Part shown: one piece after another, positions 37,084-51,100 of the stretch
Layout: the number at the start of each line of letters is the position of its first letter
Position numbering within the stretch: position 1 is the first letter of the stretch
Assembly (NCBI GenBank): GCA_026936325.1
Contig: JAPTHN010000006.1
Coordinates: forward strand, 28,909,296-28,973,295
Origin: Platynereis dumerilii
Lineage: Eukaryota > Annelida > Polychaeta > Phyllodocida > Nereididae
Length of the DNA: 64,000 bases
Direction of reading: 5' to 3'
Translations under genes and position numbers: made by a program
Notes under the pieces: generated by a model
Databases searched by the model: none
What the model was told of the DNA's origin: nothing
Seen by the model: only the letters and a program-made list of their open reading frames with translations

Positions 37084-38816
37084 CCTGCCTACCTATCTAC
37101 CTAGCTACTTCACATTGAATTGGACTTGTATATCAAAATTTATGTGTGTTAAAAAATGTAACTATAATTTGTTGTGTAAAGCAGCTTAGACGTAAAATGT
37201 GGAAAATCATAGAGGTAATCTGCCAATGATGGCCAAACTAAGTCACCTATTTTGTGAAAACATATTACTGTCCATAAGGTGTTAGACCTGCAAAAACATA
37301 ACTCATATAAAATAGGAAATAACAGGATAGCTCAGAAGTAACTGTTGTAACATGCCCACTTACATGCAGGACAGGCATGGTACTGTAGGCCTACAATAGA
37401 TGTATTACAGAAGTTCAGCGTTGGTTGTACATTAGCACTATTCATTGTTAAACAATGTATAATTTACTGGAAGCTTCTGTAATTCTTTGAAATTATTCAA
37501 TTAAGCTGATCACAATCTGTCTAAATTTCTTTTTGCATGTTTGTCAAATCCAATTGAGAAACAAGGGCTTCTGCTGAGGTCATCTTGGAACAATCACATT
37601 CAAACCAAAAATGACCAGTGTTTACACTATCTTAATTTTGGTCTGTGTCTCAAGCACGCCAGAAAACCCTCAAGGGCTGATAGAAACAGAGATTGGGTCA
37701 TTTGGAGACCTCACTTTACATATTTAGCCTTTCCAAGGCATATTTTGCAGAGTGCCAAATTGGTTTCGGACTATAACTGGTCATTGTCGCTTCATTGTCG
37801 CTTCCAATTTGAACTTTCTTGACAAATTCACATTTTATAATTTTGCCTTCGGGGGAACAAAGTTCCATAATCTTACTTTTTCAACAAGCGTAGACCCTCG
37901 CTTTTGTTTTTCAAATTATTCCGTTTTTTCCCTGTGGATGGGCAGAGTTTTTATAAGAGAAATAGGGGCCAATATTTCATGACAAATGATGGCTAGTTAT
38001 TTTCATTTTTGGTCAATCCTCTCACTCCCTTTTTGGATTTTTTTTGGTCATATTTTTCTTATGATACTGATATTTCTCTAATATATATGCAAAGCCTGAA
38101 ACAACATCGATTTTTGCTCTTTTTTATTGTTCGGTGATGTAAATCAGTTTCCATACTTTGTCAATTGGACTTAACAGTGTGACTTATTCAAAATAATAAT
38201 AGGATTTACAGCAGATGGCCTGAATAAACTGACGAAAAATTGCCAATTCTGTGCTGTTCAAAAGAGTAGCCTATTCAAATTCGTATAGATTAGGTAAAAT
38301 CAGACCATGTTTGTAGACAAATCTTTGTAAAACCCAAAGTTTAGTAACTGCACTAAGCTGCATATAAATATAAATCCAATTCAATAACATTATTATTCAC
38401 CTGTAGTAGCACACGTTACAACACCATTTCACAGGTTGCAGTGTCTTTTTATTGGTTCAGATGTCAGCTTGTGAGCCATAGAACAATTTCTAATCACATC
38501 TGTCAATTTATTTATATTAAAGGGCAATTTCAGAGCATTTTCCAAAGCCATATAGTCTGTTTATCTTCCCCATATATTACAAGGTCAATTTGAACATAAA
38601 TATTTTTATTAAATTGTCAATAAGGCTGCAAAAGCAACACATTTCAGCAACGAATCTTTTTAATTAATAACCAAAAATCTCTAACAAAATATTGTTTCAA
38701 ACCAGAAGTCACAAATGTTACCCAAAATCCAAATCACCCACATTATTTGGTCACAGAAGTCATCCATATATACACACACAAACTCAGAAGAGGTACAGGG
38801 GTGAACACATGCTTTT

Positions 38817-39085
38817 TCTCACCCTTCTATCCCCTCTCTACTCTCCAACCATCCCACTCTTCTCTTCTCCCCTCTCTTACACTTCTCTTCTTGTGTCCCC
38901 CTCTTCTGTCCCTCTCAGCCCTCTCCTATCCCTCCTCACCAGGTGTCCTCTTGCTCTTCTGCAACTCTTCTCCCCTCTCCTACACCTCTTTTCCTTCATC
39001 CCATTCTCTATACCTCTCTGCTCCTCTCCCCCTCTTCTATCCCTTTCCTATCGCCCCTAGCTTCTTCCCTCTCTCCCCAAAAACG
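38817..39085. repeat. CT-rich (polypyrimidine) tract
   Basis: About 270 bases of C and T with few purines (CTCTCC, CTTCTCCCCTC). Long ORFs here are compositional artefacts. The purine-rich complement lies on the transcribed strand of the gene. Confidence 0.85.
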
Positions 39086-39524
39086 GATTCCTAGCCTTAC
39101 CCAGCCTCTCTAGGGCTTCGTATTTTATGAATTCATAACATGACATACACTGAACTTTAACCAGAGTGTGGGTCATTAATTCTGGCCCAGTCAGTTTCAA
39201 GTTTGTGGCTGACCAGTTTATATAGAGGGTAATACAAAAACCCTCTGCTCTCTGATTTCCGTTGCAAATTGCCCCTTGATGCGAGGGTAGGGACCTGTGT
39301 CACTTTTTACCTTAATTTTACCCCATTACTAACATGCGATGAAAATCATCCACTCGTGTGTTCGAAAGCTGTTCGTGTGTTGCACACGTGTGTGCCGAAA
39401 AGTGCTGGTGAAAGTCTGGTTTCTTGACATCGCAGAGACTATGAAGACGCATGTTCTGCACGTGGGATAAAGTGACAAAATATCCCGCACATGGTGCATT
39501 TGCAAAGGATTTTATTGACTCTGC

Positions 39525-39602
39525 TCTCAATCAGCTCATCAATCAACCCTTGTGAGTGACAATCAATTGCCTGAGAGGGCTTCACTTACCATATCTACAT
39601 TA
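39525..39602 (+). mobile_element. SINE 3' fragment
   Basis: CAGCTCATCAATCAACCC and GAGAGGGCTTCACTTACCATATCTA match the 3' domain of the SINE at 16770-17049. Only the tail domain remains and its TATC run is a single unit. Confidence 0.65.
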
Positions 39603-40739
39603 GCCTACCAACATAAAAACTTTAGGCAAAGCTGACATTATGTCTTGCACCAGAACAGGCTTAAATCCAAACTCCTATTCCCAGCATCTACCCCAATGTT
39701 GTGAAAGTGGAGTAAAATTCCAAGCAAATAGTCGCTACAAACCGTGTACGAAATCAAATGAAATTGACATTTTGTGATGAAAGTGCAAAGCCCTTAGATT
39801 TAGCCTTTAAGCCTCACGGGTGGGTCACACTTGCTGCCCCGGCATGTCTCACTTTGTTGACTTAGTGCATGAGCAGACCACAGAGCAAGGTCACACCACA
39901 AGCTACAGTAGGACCAGCTACAGTAGGACCAGGCAAATCATGTCTCTCATGTCTTTGCTTCTCTTCCTCTCTGATATGAAATTCCTTTATTTTCTTGTCT
40001 TGTCGACGTTGTCGTATACCAATGGGAGTGTTTAGATGTTCATACATTTGTGCGAATGATTAATTCGTTCAAATGATTGTTGTTGGATAAATGTAAAATA
40101 TGTTTGGGATTGACAATAATATGCTGGCCATAATTCTGGGAAAACAATTCGGAAAAGCAACAGAGCAGAGGTATTGGATATGATTGAAGTGCAGGTATGA
40201 GTGCTGGGCATAATGTTGTACAACCTTTTAAGCAGTACTGTATAAACTGTACTATAGGCTCTACCCCAAGCACAACCACTCAGCATGAGATATACTGTTA
40301 CAAAGCTTGTCAGTAACATGAAATCTGGTCCTAATAACAGCAACTTTAGTCTGCTACTGTTGTCCTCAACATGCTAAAAGTGGGAGGGAAATCACATAAT
40401 TGCTACAGCTCACCACAGATTTGCATGTCCCCACAAAATTTTCAAAAATTGAGCTGCTGGATAACATTCAATGTCGCTTCAACTACATTGGCTACAGGGT
40501 GAAACGACATTCTTTTTTTGACGTAACGCATGAAATGTCCATTACATATAGTTATGTCCAGATTTATCATCATATTTTACGATACTTACATCCAGCGAGC
40601 CATAAGAGACATGCAATTGTTATACGGTGGTATAAAAAAAATATATTTATATAATATGTACCATGTTTTGTCAGACAGGATATTTACTTGCCACCAACGG
40701 TGAAGAGTCAACAAATTAGGCCACTAGGAAAGGGTTGGC

Positions 40740-41022
40740 AAGTGCAGCCTTTCTAGGTAAGTGTTTGTTGCTCACAATTAATTGATGAAACGAGAGAAGG
40801 GTCAGCAACCCGTTTTGCGTTACCCCATGGGCAGGATCTACCAATTGCCACATATAGACAGACCAGAGACCATCTGAAAACTTTGCTAATTCCAGGCGAT
40901 ATATTGAGGGTCAACCAATAGAGGTTGCCATGCAAAGAATCAAACCTGGGACCTGACAGATACAATGTTGGTGCAGCCAAAATAGATAACTTCTGAAACC
41001 ATTTTGCCACTAACCCCTTAAT
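40740..41022 (-). mobile_element. tRNA-derived SINE, minus strand
   Basis: The minus strand has an A-box-like TAGTGGCAAAATGGTTTC (41012-40995) and a B-box-like CCAGGTTTGATTCTTTG (40949-40933), spaced as in a tRNA. About 200 bases of body follow, ending near 40740. It has no TATC tail, so it is a different SINE from the one at 16770-17049. Confidence 0.6.
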
Positions 41023-41651
41023 ATCATGCAGACTTCCATTGATTATTTTTACATGTGTTTTTTTAAAGAGCTCTTTGGTTGATATTTATGTGATTTGCGT
41101 TTATTCGACCAAATGTGGTATTTCATCTGCGAAGTATATTATGATAATATCAACATCATGCATGATAATTACTGTGATATTAGCATGATAGCTCATGATA
41201 TTACTTCATGATAATCCAGAACAAATCATGATCCATGCACATCATGATATACAGGAGGTCACTCATGTTTGCACATACAAAGCTTGATTTGCAAAAATCT
41301 GCAAATTGTGATGATTTGAAGATTTTGCGTGACATATTTGAAACTGCGGGCAAACTTTGTGTGGTACGCATGATAATTATCTAGAAAACATTGTGACTGA
41401 ACTTAAATGTTAGGATTATTGCGCTGTTTACCCACTAAGATTTTACACACAGGATAAATGTTATGGCCTGAGTCAAAAAGACATAAATATATAATATGTA
41501 CACTATCTGTCAGACATAATTTCAAAAAGAAGTTCTAAGGCTTTTTCATGATGCTGAAGTGTGATGAGGCATTGAGTGTGAAGAGACATCATTTGTCTAA
41601 AGTACTGTAGTACAAAGAGAATAGACTGATATAATCCAGATAGATACATAC

Positions 41652-42290
41652 CAGTGTGGATGTAGGTGTGCTTCTTCATGTCTGACTTCTGGTGGAAGCG
41701 TTTGCCACAATACTGACAAGGAAAGGGTCGTGTGTCGCTGTGGATCAGGAGATGGGTGGAGAGAGTTGAGGATCGCTTGAAGCTTTTCCCACATTGTTTG
41801 CACTGGAAACTCTTCTCCTGGCTGTGGACAGCTCGGTGTTGGCTCAAGCTGACTGCGTGTCCAAAAGTCTTGTGGCAGATATCGCAGGCATAAGGACGCT
41901 GGCCGCTGTGGGTGCGTCGGACGTGGACCTCCAACCCGTGGGGGGTGCTGAACAACTTCTTGCAAGTGATGCACTCGTAACTGCTGATGCCTGAAGGGCA
42001 CTGCACTTCATTCTGAGCCTCGTCTTCATCTTCCATCTCCTTATCCTTTTCGTCCGATCTTCCGTGACCTCTTTTCACCTCTTCGTACTCTCTACGCAAC
42101 TTTTCAATCGCTTCCAGATCTTCTTGCCTCTTCTGAAACGCTGAAGATGCCAGCAAGTTGTGCTTGTGAGCTTGCAGCAGGGTTTCTTTGGTGAACATAG
42201 GAGACAGAGGTAGGTAAGGTCGGAACAATTCTGAGGGATGAAACAGAGGATCGGTCCACCTTCGAGCGAGACTTCGGAAGTATTCAACAT
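41652..42290 (-). CDS. gfi1: GFI1-like zinc-finger protein, exon 3
   Basis: 639 bases between a TTTTCAG acceptor and a GTATGT donor, phase 1 at both ends. Residues 122-225 form a linker that starts [12 protein letters not shown] and has a charged helical stretch ([20 protein letters not shown]) and an acidic cluster ([12 protein letters not shown]). Four C2H2 fingers follow at 226-249, 255-277, 283-305 and 311-333. Fingers 3 and 4 ([30 protein letters not shown]) are nearly identical to vertebrate GFI1 and fly Senseless. All zinc ligands are present. This assigns the gene to the GFI1/Senseless/PAG-3 family of transcriptional repressors. Confidence 0.96.
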
Positions 42291-43574
42291 CTGAAAAGAC
42301 AAAACAGGAAATATGGTAAGAACAATTGTGATTTTGTAATATTTGGTATAGGCGTGGATATATAGAGTATGGTAAACTACAGAAATATTGAAGATAATAA
42401 TTTATATTTGGCAACATTAAAATAATCTTCTTCAGAGACAAATACATCATAATTGTTGAGAAATTTTAAGTGTGCATGCAACAAGTAAAATTCTAGAGAA
42501 ACATGTCATTCATAAATACTGGAAACATGATTTATTGATTATAGATAGGAATACTGCTTACAAAGCAATTTTAAAATTCAGTCAGTGCATGAGGACTTAA
42601 TTGGACTACAGTCACTTTATGAAGTTGAATTTCGTCTATACTCCAGATTCCCGTTCAAATATTAAAACAACTGCTCTGAGCAAATACCACTTCAGTCAGT
42701 GATTTGATAATTTGGTCTTTATACTGGGCATTTAAAAGCTATGATTTGTTCACATGAACTATGACAAGTCTTGTGCTTATATCATCTGGACCTAAATATG
42801 TAGGCTGTTATTTCATCCCAGAGACCAAGAATATGGTAGCAGGGCAGGTGCTGCCCTCAAGTCATGTTCTTGTTCATCTCCAGATGAACTAAGAGAGGAG
42901 TACCATTAATAATTTGATTGATATTTAATATAAAATTAAACTTTCCACTTCCTGTTCTGAAAATGAGAACTAATCAGTTCCTGGCAGCTCTTTTAAGTAC
43001 ATCAAGCAGTGTTGGAGGTAAAGTGGTCCACTTGTGAAGTTTCTCCTCAATTTGAGCCCATCACTATTAACAGAAAGTAGAATTCTTCCAAATTGCTATG
43101 CCCTGTTATCCATCAATAAAAGATGACAACAGTGCACGAACAGTTTGAATTATTTTTGTTTGGGGCAGGTGAATCTGAAGACCTAGAACTATTTGATGTT
43201 TGGAAGAAACATGAAAGAAATGAGGGGTCTTGACTTTAACCAGAACACCTGTAGGCAAGTAAAGAACTTAATTACATTTCCTGTATTCTGTCTCTCTTTC
43301 TGTCTTTCTTTATGTCTGTCTCTGACATGCAACTCCTCAAATTGTCTGTCTGTCATGCACATAATTGCTGGCACCAAAATTATTTACCACAAAAATCTAA
43401 CAGCACAAAATTCAAAAGCCAAAAGCCTTTGAGAAACTTTTGTGATTGTATCTGATTTAAGTTTTTACATACCAGGTTTTGACTGCTGTCCAAAATCAGT
43501 TATAAGGCTACATTCAGCTACAGTAAATGTCAGCAAGTGAGACCGTTGGAAGGAGATGAGAACAGCGCAGTCCA

Positions 43575-43805
43575 AGATAGGATAGGATAGGATAGGATAG
43601 GATAGGATAGGATAGGATAGGATAGGATAGGATAGGATATGATAGGATAGGATATGATAGGATATGATATGATAGGATATGATAGGACAGGATAGGGCAT
43701 GGCAGGGTAGGGTAGGGTAGGATAGGATAGGACAGGGCAGGGTGGGGTAGGGTAGGGTAGCATAGGGCAGGATATCGTAGGTTATGGTAGGGTAGGGTAG
43801 GATAG
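43575..43805. repeat. (GGATA)n pentanucleotide array
   Basis: Pure GGATA from 43577 to about 43640, then variants with GATAT, GGACA, GGGCA and GGGTA. The same pentamer in the other orientation forms the array at 57165-57277. Confidence 0.95.
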
Positions 43806-46773
43806 TGTAGATAGAACAGGAGTGGAGGAGACTAGCTCTGATTATGTAGGCATATAACTAAAGAACTTTTTGACATGAACTATTGATTAAATGATGAGAA
43901 GTTAACTATAGTGCTTAATAAACAAAGCAGCCAAATTTCTAATCTGATACAGGTAGCTCACAAGTTAAACTCCTAACACCTTGCTACCTGAACTACAAGA
44001 AAGAGATGCACCCTCCCCCCGCCCTCCCCCCCCCCTTAGCTCGTGCACCTGGAGGTGTGGCGGAGAGCAGCGAGGGTGGCGTGTGGGAGGCAGGTGCCGA
44101 GTTAAAAGAGACCAGCCCTGGCACAACCCACCAGGACACATCATCATGCGAAGTTAAGGTTGAATTCCTCCTAACAGAGCTTTACAGAACTTTGGGCAAC
44201 TGCTATCAACATTGGCATGGGTCCTAACCGTATTATGTCTGCTTTGAAAGTTTTATTTTTTTTCTTTCTCCTCTCAAAATGATGTGCAGCTCAAAAGGAG
44301 GGGGAATCCAGGAGTGGAAAGGGAAAGCTATTCGTTGGAGATGGGGTAGATCATCAGAATATATACTGCATTTTGGAAATCAGTTTGCAAACATAATTAC
44401 TGTGCTAATTGGAAATTACTGAGGAAAAAATAGATATTAAGGAATACATTTGAAGACATATACTTTAAGATATGGGATAGGTGAAATTCTACTAGTTTTG
44501 TGCTGGGGTACTGTTAAAAAAGCTGGGAAGTATCAAGTTTTCTGAATAAGTTGATTATATATCTACAACAACCTATTAGATTTTGCAAAACCAATCGGGA
44601 TTACAATGAAACATTAGTTCACACTCAAGTGCGTGGTTTTGGCTGGTGATACTATCATCTTTATTGAAATGTATTCTGACATTTTCAACAAATTAAAAAA
44701 GCATGTCGCATGTGCCAAAGACTATAAAATTACACATTGTGTTCTCATTGAGCCCAACTTAAAGGTGACTTTTAAATAACATTTGAATAAGGTATCACAA
44801 ATGAAACAAATTTTACTTTTGAACATTTGACTGTAGCATGTGCCATGTGTTCGTAAAATTTGACATGTGACCTGCACATTTTTCTCAATTTCGAAGGTGC
44901 CTATTTCATGGTGGGTTAGCACTGAATGACAAAACATTTGTAAAAGGTTTGTGCCGAGTTGGCATGCAACGTTTTGGCAACATTGTAGCTTTTGGCGTTA
45001 CATTAAAGGCATTTTGGAACCTATTGCCAAATTTTTGAAAAAGTTACATAAAAACATTTTCAACTTTCTCACGTAAAGTTGAGTTTTTGCCACTTCCAAC
45101 TAAAAAAAGATAAATGACAAATAAAATGGAGGGAAATTTTACAAGAAGTGCAATCAGTTATATTCAGAGGACCCAATTATAAAAACAATCTAAACTGATT
45201 GATTAAAAATTAATCAAGTATTAAACAACCCTACGCCTCAATTTATTAAACAACTTCTACTGCTACATGCATGCATGCGAATATAATATATTTTGTCAAG
45301 AAAATTTGCCTATATATATTCGAAGTATAGGCCTCATTATCACATTATTATTGGTAACAGGTCAATAGCATATCAATTTTATATGTTGCGTAGGAGTTAT
45401 CTGACCCATGTTGTGTAAAAAATAAAGACTAATAAAAAAATCAATCAAAAAAAAATTGGAAGAGCTCAAATGATTTTTCTTCTTTGTGATCAGACAATTC
45501 CCAAATCCAATATTTGCTTGAATGATTTTTTTTATTAATTGAATAATAGGATTAGGCCTACATACCGGAAAGGTCACTAGTTCCTGAATCTTGTATCAAT
45601 ACAAATTACAAAGAGATTTAGGGATTTTTTCTTTCAATTTTCCTATTTACATTTTGTTAGTTGGATTTATTCAAATGTTGAGTGACGTCTTTTGTATTGA
45701 ATTGTAACATCTCACTTTTTTGCCACCAAAAATCCAAGTCTCTATAGCTAGTGTTTTTCTTTTGTCACTGGAAATCAAGTCTTTCAACGTGTGCCAATAT
45801 CGTTGCCATAACTGGATCATATAATGTGAAGTTCTGTGACTTCCAACATTTTATAAATAGCCTATTCAGTAAAATAACCATATGTCACAAATAGGATGCT
45901 GAAGTTGAAGAATAAAGAAGCAAAACAGTCAATAATAGAAAGTAAATATAAAGAAATGTCATGGGTGAAAAAATGTGATTCACATGTATTGAAATTCTCC
46001 CACTTGTAAAATAGAAAGCAGTGAGAATATTGTTGAAGCGACAATGCCACCATTTATTAGAATGGCTGATCGATAGCACCAACAAAGCTCTATTTAGTGC
46101 CGCAGATTTACCTAAGGTTGACATTTAAGCATATTTCACTGGCTATAAGGAAGGAGATGAATTATTAATAAGAAAATGTGATTCTTTTGATGTTTTATAG
46201 TGTTATAACTGTAAATTGTGTCAATCAATGCATAAAGCTATTAAATTCTGTGATTAAAGGAGATTATTTAGTTGTGACATTTTCAATGATTGTTAAAACT
46301 CATAGCTTTGACTATAATAGGAAATCATAAAATAATGAACTCAGTAAGTTAATCTCAATTGTTGCATGCACGAAGCTAATTAGCTGACCTATAGCATGTG
46401 TTTATTTATTCATCATTAGACAAGTGTGATTTAAAACCACCCATATATGTAAATAAATCATGGTTTGCTTGATACTTAGTGCAAATTAAGACATAACATT
46501 ATTAGTAATATTTATATATCACTCTTAATTTGATTTACACAACGATATCCCAAACATGAGCTGGTCTAAGGCTGTCAGTCAGTCAGTCAGTCAGTCAGTC
46601 AGGTAGACAAATTGTCAATTAATAACAAGTCATCTTTCAATCCTAGTGTGTATGCATTTAGCTTTCTATCAAACAACCAATCAATCAATGTTACTGAATG
46701 ATTCAACCAATTTATCAAGGTATTTTGCCTAATCAACCAGTCGACCCACACTTATCAGCCAGTCGACCCACAC

Positions 46774-46775
<2 letters not shown>

Positions 46776-46804
<29 letters not shown>

Positions 46805-46826
46805 GATGTGTCTGTCTATCTATCTC
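46776..46826. repeat. (TATC)n microsatellite
   Basis: Short TATC run with an AGATGTGTCTG interruption, preceded by a duplicated GTCGACCCACAC phrase and an AGTC array at 46577-46602. Confidence 0.9.
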
Positions 46827-46996
46827 CAACCATTTATGGTTGCTCATAATGAGACCTAAAAGATCTACACATAGATATCAACAACCATAGCAAAGACTGT
46901 GCATGACATATTTTGAAAGCCGCACCTAGGCCCATCCATCCAGACATTTTGATAGGCCCAGGTGTATCGAGAAACATAATAATAGCATGTACTTAC

Positions 46997-47305
46997 TGTG
47001 AGGTAAAATGAAGGGCGGCAGATGATAGGGCTGGGTGTTGGCACCTTCTAACCAAGGTCTTCTGTAGGGGCAGGGGGCATGGTTGACTCCGGTGGTAGAG
47101 ACCATGGTTGGCGGGGGTGGCGGCTGCATGCTGACCGGACCATGGGCCTGGGAGCCCCCCTTGAGATTAGCAGCGGCCTCGTGGTGGAAGAAGGGAGCCG
47201 CCCAGAGGAGGTGTGTGGGGAACAGAGGAGGGGGAGGGGGCAGCCCCGAGGGGGACCTTTCTCTCTTGATCGCAGAGGGCGTTGGTGGAGAGTGGGGGCC
47301 TTCGT
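46997..47305 (-). CDS. gfi1: GFI1-like zinc-finger protein, exon 2
   Basis: 309 bases between a TTTCAG acceptor (47307-47306) and a GTAAGT donor, phase 1 at both ends, giving residues 19-121. It is Pro/His/Ala-rich and non-zinc-finger: DEGPHSPPTPSAIKRERSPS, then PPPPPLFPTHLLWAAPFFHH, MQPPPPPTM and YHLPPFILPH. The GC content (over 60%) contrasts with the introns. IKRE could be a sumoylation consensus. Such poorly conserved proline-rich sequence between N terminus and fingers is usual in this family. Confidence 0.88.
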
Positions 47306-48082
47306 CTGAAAAAATATAATAAGCAAATATTAAATACTGTTGTGTCAGATTCTCACACTTTTCAGAACAATAGAATTGGTAAAAGTGATTTCATTAAACA
47401 TGACTTTGGGGTTCAGTTGAAGTTGATAACAGACCACCATTTCAAGGAATTGATTATGCAAATTATATATATTATAGTAGTCCATTGATACAATTTGTAG
47501 AGCAGCATTCCTGAAATGCCTCAGGATATAACTTGACTTTTTAAAATCCATTTCCATTTTATCTGAGGCCTAACATCTTCCAAAATTTACAGGCTGAACA
47601 TTTCAATCCTTTGATTGGTCTAATACAAACACAAGTAAACAAGACAAAACACGATTTGTAAACAAAGTGTTGTCTTGGAATCTATTAAAGTCAATTTTAT
47701 GATTTTATTACCTAAGATAACTTACAAATCTGGAACAGGTATGATTTTTCTCATTGTAAAAGGGTAATTAAAGTCAAGTGATGGACATGCTTCCTTCGGA
47801 GAATTATAACCATGTATTTTAAAACAGATGGTAATGAAGAACAAAGCCATATAAAAAAGAAAATCATGGTACTAGCTGAACCAAACTTCCTGGTCAACAC
47901 AAACCATAAATTGTGGAAGGAAGGAAGAAAGAGAGGAAGGAAAGAAGGAAGGAAAAGAGGAAGGAAAATGGAGGAAAGAAGAAAGAAAAAGAGGGAGGAA
48001 AAGAGGAAGAAAGGAAGTAAGAAAGGAAGAAATAGATGGATAGATAATAATTATATAGATAGATAGATAGATAGATAGATAT

Positions 48083-48171
<89 letters not shown>

Positions 48172-51100
48172 CTAATTGTTGAATAGTATTTTTGATGTTT
48201 TGGCTTTTTCGTTTAATTGTCTAGATCAAAATCTTTTTCGACCCCATATTATGCATTGTTGTCTGGGATCGTGGGGTTGTGGAGGTTGTCTGTTCATATT
48301 TTATGTGTGGGCAGGAAAATATTTAATGAGAATTCTGCTATTGCCCAACTTGAACAAAAACACAAAAATAAAATATGTCACATGTGTTGCTGAAATGCTC
48401 TAAAAAGCTGGGGGCAAGAAAGTCACAATGTGTTGAAAAGTATAATTTGTGTTGAAAAGTTTAATTACGAATTTTTATATGCTGTATACTTTATCTTTCT
48501 GGTATATAATTATTTATACTTCTTTGTGCTTTTATATTTATCACCAAGCTACGTTTATTACAAAACAAACATATATAGCATATGTTGTAAGTTATAGTTT
48601 ACAAAAAATACTCATAAAATGTCTTCACTGATGTCAAGCAATTGTCACCTATCTTCAAGATAAAATGTTTGCTAAATATTTTATAGGAATGCAACTTGTC
48701 TACTGTCAGGATCATTGTGGCCTGCATGGTAATTATAACAACAATAATCACTATAGGGGCATTCTGGGTAACTTGACCCCACATGTTATCTTGGCTCCTT
48801 GTGGCAACAGATGGCTCCTCCTGGCGACAGCATCTACCCTTGCTGCTTCTTTGTCCATCGTTGACTCAACGTTGACTGTTTTGTTAAAATTCACGAGTTC
48901 AATTCATATGCTGTCATCGCCTTGTGATTAAAACTTAATTCCCCTATTTATGACCTTTTTTTCATGAATTTTTATCAGTTCTGTCATATTTTTTATGATT
49001 TGTTGAACTTTGTCAGTGTCATTCATATGCATTTTTGAGGTATTCTTTTTTTAAAAGCATTTTTCTAATATTTGTACCTCTGTACATTTTTTGCGGTTTC
49101 TTTGTGGTTTTTACGTAGAAAAGGAAACTAAAATTGACATTGCTTCGAAAAAGTTTTTGAATAATTAGTGTGATGTTGTGTCAATTATATTCATAATAAA
49201 TTGCTCATTATTTTGCACGAATTGCATAAACAGAAAGGCAACAAGTCAAACAGATCCCATGTGAGGGATCTTTTTTGCCAAGGATGCTGCAACATTGGAC
49301 TTGTTCTCAAATTTAGATTTACCAAAAGGTGATGTTTTTGGAAACATAACTATTCATGGGAAAACCACTGAAGCAGTTACATCCACATAACACAAACTTT
49401 AAATATTGGCAATGAATTTGAATAATTTGGTTATGATTAAACCCCATCAATCAGACTACATTAAAGTTGGCCCATTAATAATGTTGCCATGGTTAGGCAG
49501 TGAAATGGCTCCATCTACCGCCTTTTGAAGGGGATGCTGTTTTTCATAAAGCCTGGTAACTAATCACAACTAAATGGCAAAAAAAAACAATCTATGACAT
49601 AATAGAATAAAAAACATTCCTTTAAACTTTTGACAAATTCTTTTGTGTTTTTTTTCTCTATTTAAATCAAACTGCTCAAAATCAGATTTCCAAAATCATG
49701 GAAGTGTGCGATTAGATTTTGGTTCGGATTACAGGCACTTGCAAAAGTGTGTAACCTCAGACAATTGTCCAATATAATAGAAACCTATTTCAGCTGTCCC
49801 AAGTACTCAACTGAAACACCTTTTAGTTTTAATTTGAATGCACGGTACCTAACCATGATGAGCACCATATTTCACTCAGTCCCACCCCACTCTATAGGTG
49901 TGCACTGTAAAATGTTGACTGTAAGATTGTAGCTTTTGTCTGTTGCAACTATAGGAAAAATACTGGTCGTATTTCTTCTTGGCCCCAAGTGAGGTGTTTC
50001 AAAAGTACATCCATGGGTCAAGTTAAACAATTACAAATCTACCTTCATGTTCAGTTTTTGTATATTTAATATTTTGTGCTAAAAGGGCTAGAGGCCATGG
50101 TGTGCTTAATTGTCTATTCAGCAATAATTATTTTAGGGCTGAGACTTGAATTTAGTCAAAAAATTAAGTTACAGAAATGGTCCTAAATTGAGTGTGATCA
50201 TAGTTCCAGTCCATTTTTCAGAAATTAAATATAAATGCTATATATGCTATATTTCCATCCACATATAAAATACACAAGTATGAATTAATGTCAGCAATGA
50301 AAATGTAACAGAAGCATTTTACAGGCTGATGGCACAAGTCAAAAGCAGTGGAGCCGAGACAGGTGCTTAGATACACTCCAGGCGCAAATGATGTCATTGT
50401 AAGAAGATGATATCTCACACTCCCATATTGTACACAGCTGGGTATATAGCCCGGGGTTGGAACCCGTGGTGGGAAGAGGTGTTGATTAAAGAGGGTGGCT
50501 ATCATGATTCTGGTATGGTTGTATGGGGGTTGCCGCATGCACTATAGAAATCCTATGTCATAATGCGATTATGTCAGAAGGCCTGTCATTACAAGTGTTC
50601 TATCAAAAATTATAAATGTAGAAATGTAGATGTAATTGTTTATACGCGTTATTTTTCCATGCTCTAGAAATTAATCACCTTTTTGTATCATGCCTGTGTG
50701 ATTTGTGAATGTGTTTGTTTTGTTTTTAGTATTTCAGCCATTTTTATTTTAATATCAACATCTCTTGACTTATGAGGAATCCCCCTTTTTTCATCAAAGC
50801 CGACTGGCACCATGTTGCTATCGTTAACAAGCTACTCCCTATTTGCTAATGGGTATGTTGTGATACAATTAACTTTTCATCTAAAAAATATAATAACAAA
50901 CAAATGTTTAAAAAAAGAAAATAATGAAAGGTGATGATCTGTTCTGCAAGTCTCAAGTCAATTTTAGGGACAATCCAATTAACTATAGTATTCTAGAGAC
51001 AAGAATCACAAAATGTTGAAAAATTAAGAGATTTTCTTCAAACTGACAAATTATCAGATGAGAAAAGTTACAGAACATTTATGATAAAACCCAAAACATT

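Larger units (their letters stand above)
42291..46996 (-). other. Intron 2 of the GFI1-like gene (4.7 kb)
   Basis: GTAAGT donor at 46996 and TTTTCAG acceptor at 42292-42291. It contains a pentanucleotide array (43575-43805), a short AGTC array (46577-46602) and TATC repeats (46776-46825). A phrase CCAGTCGACCCACAC is duplicated near 46738 and 46759. No nested gene is seen. Confidence 0.85.

Noticed and set aside
38692-39094. Ser/Leu/Pro-rich ORFs of 115-122 codons
   Set aside because: Artefacts of the CT-rich tract, with two overlapping frames equally open.
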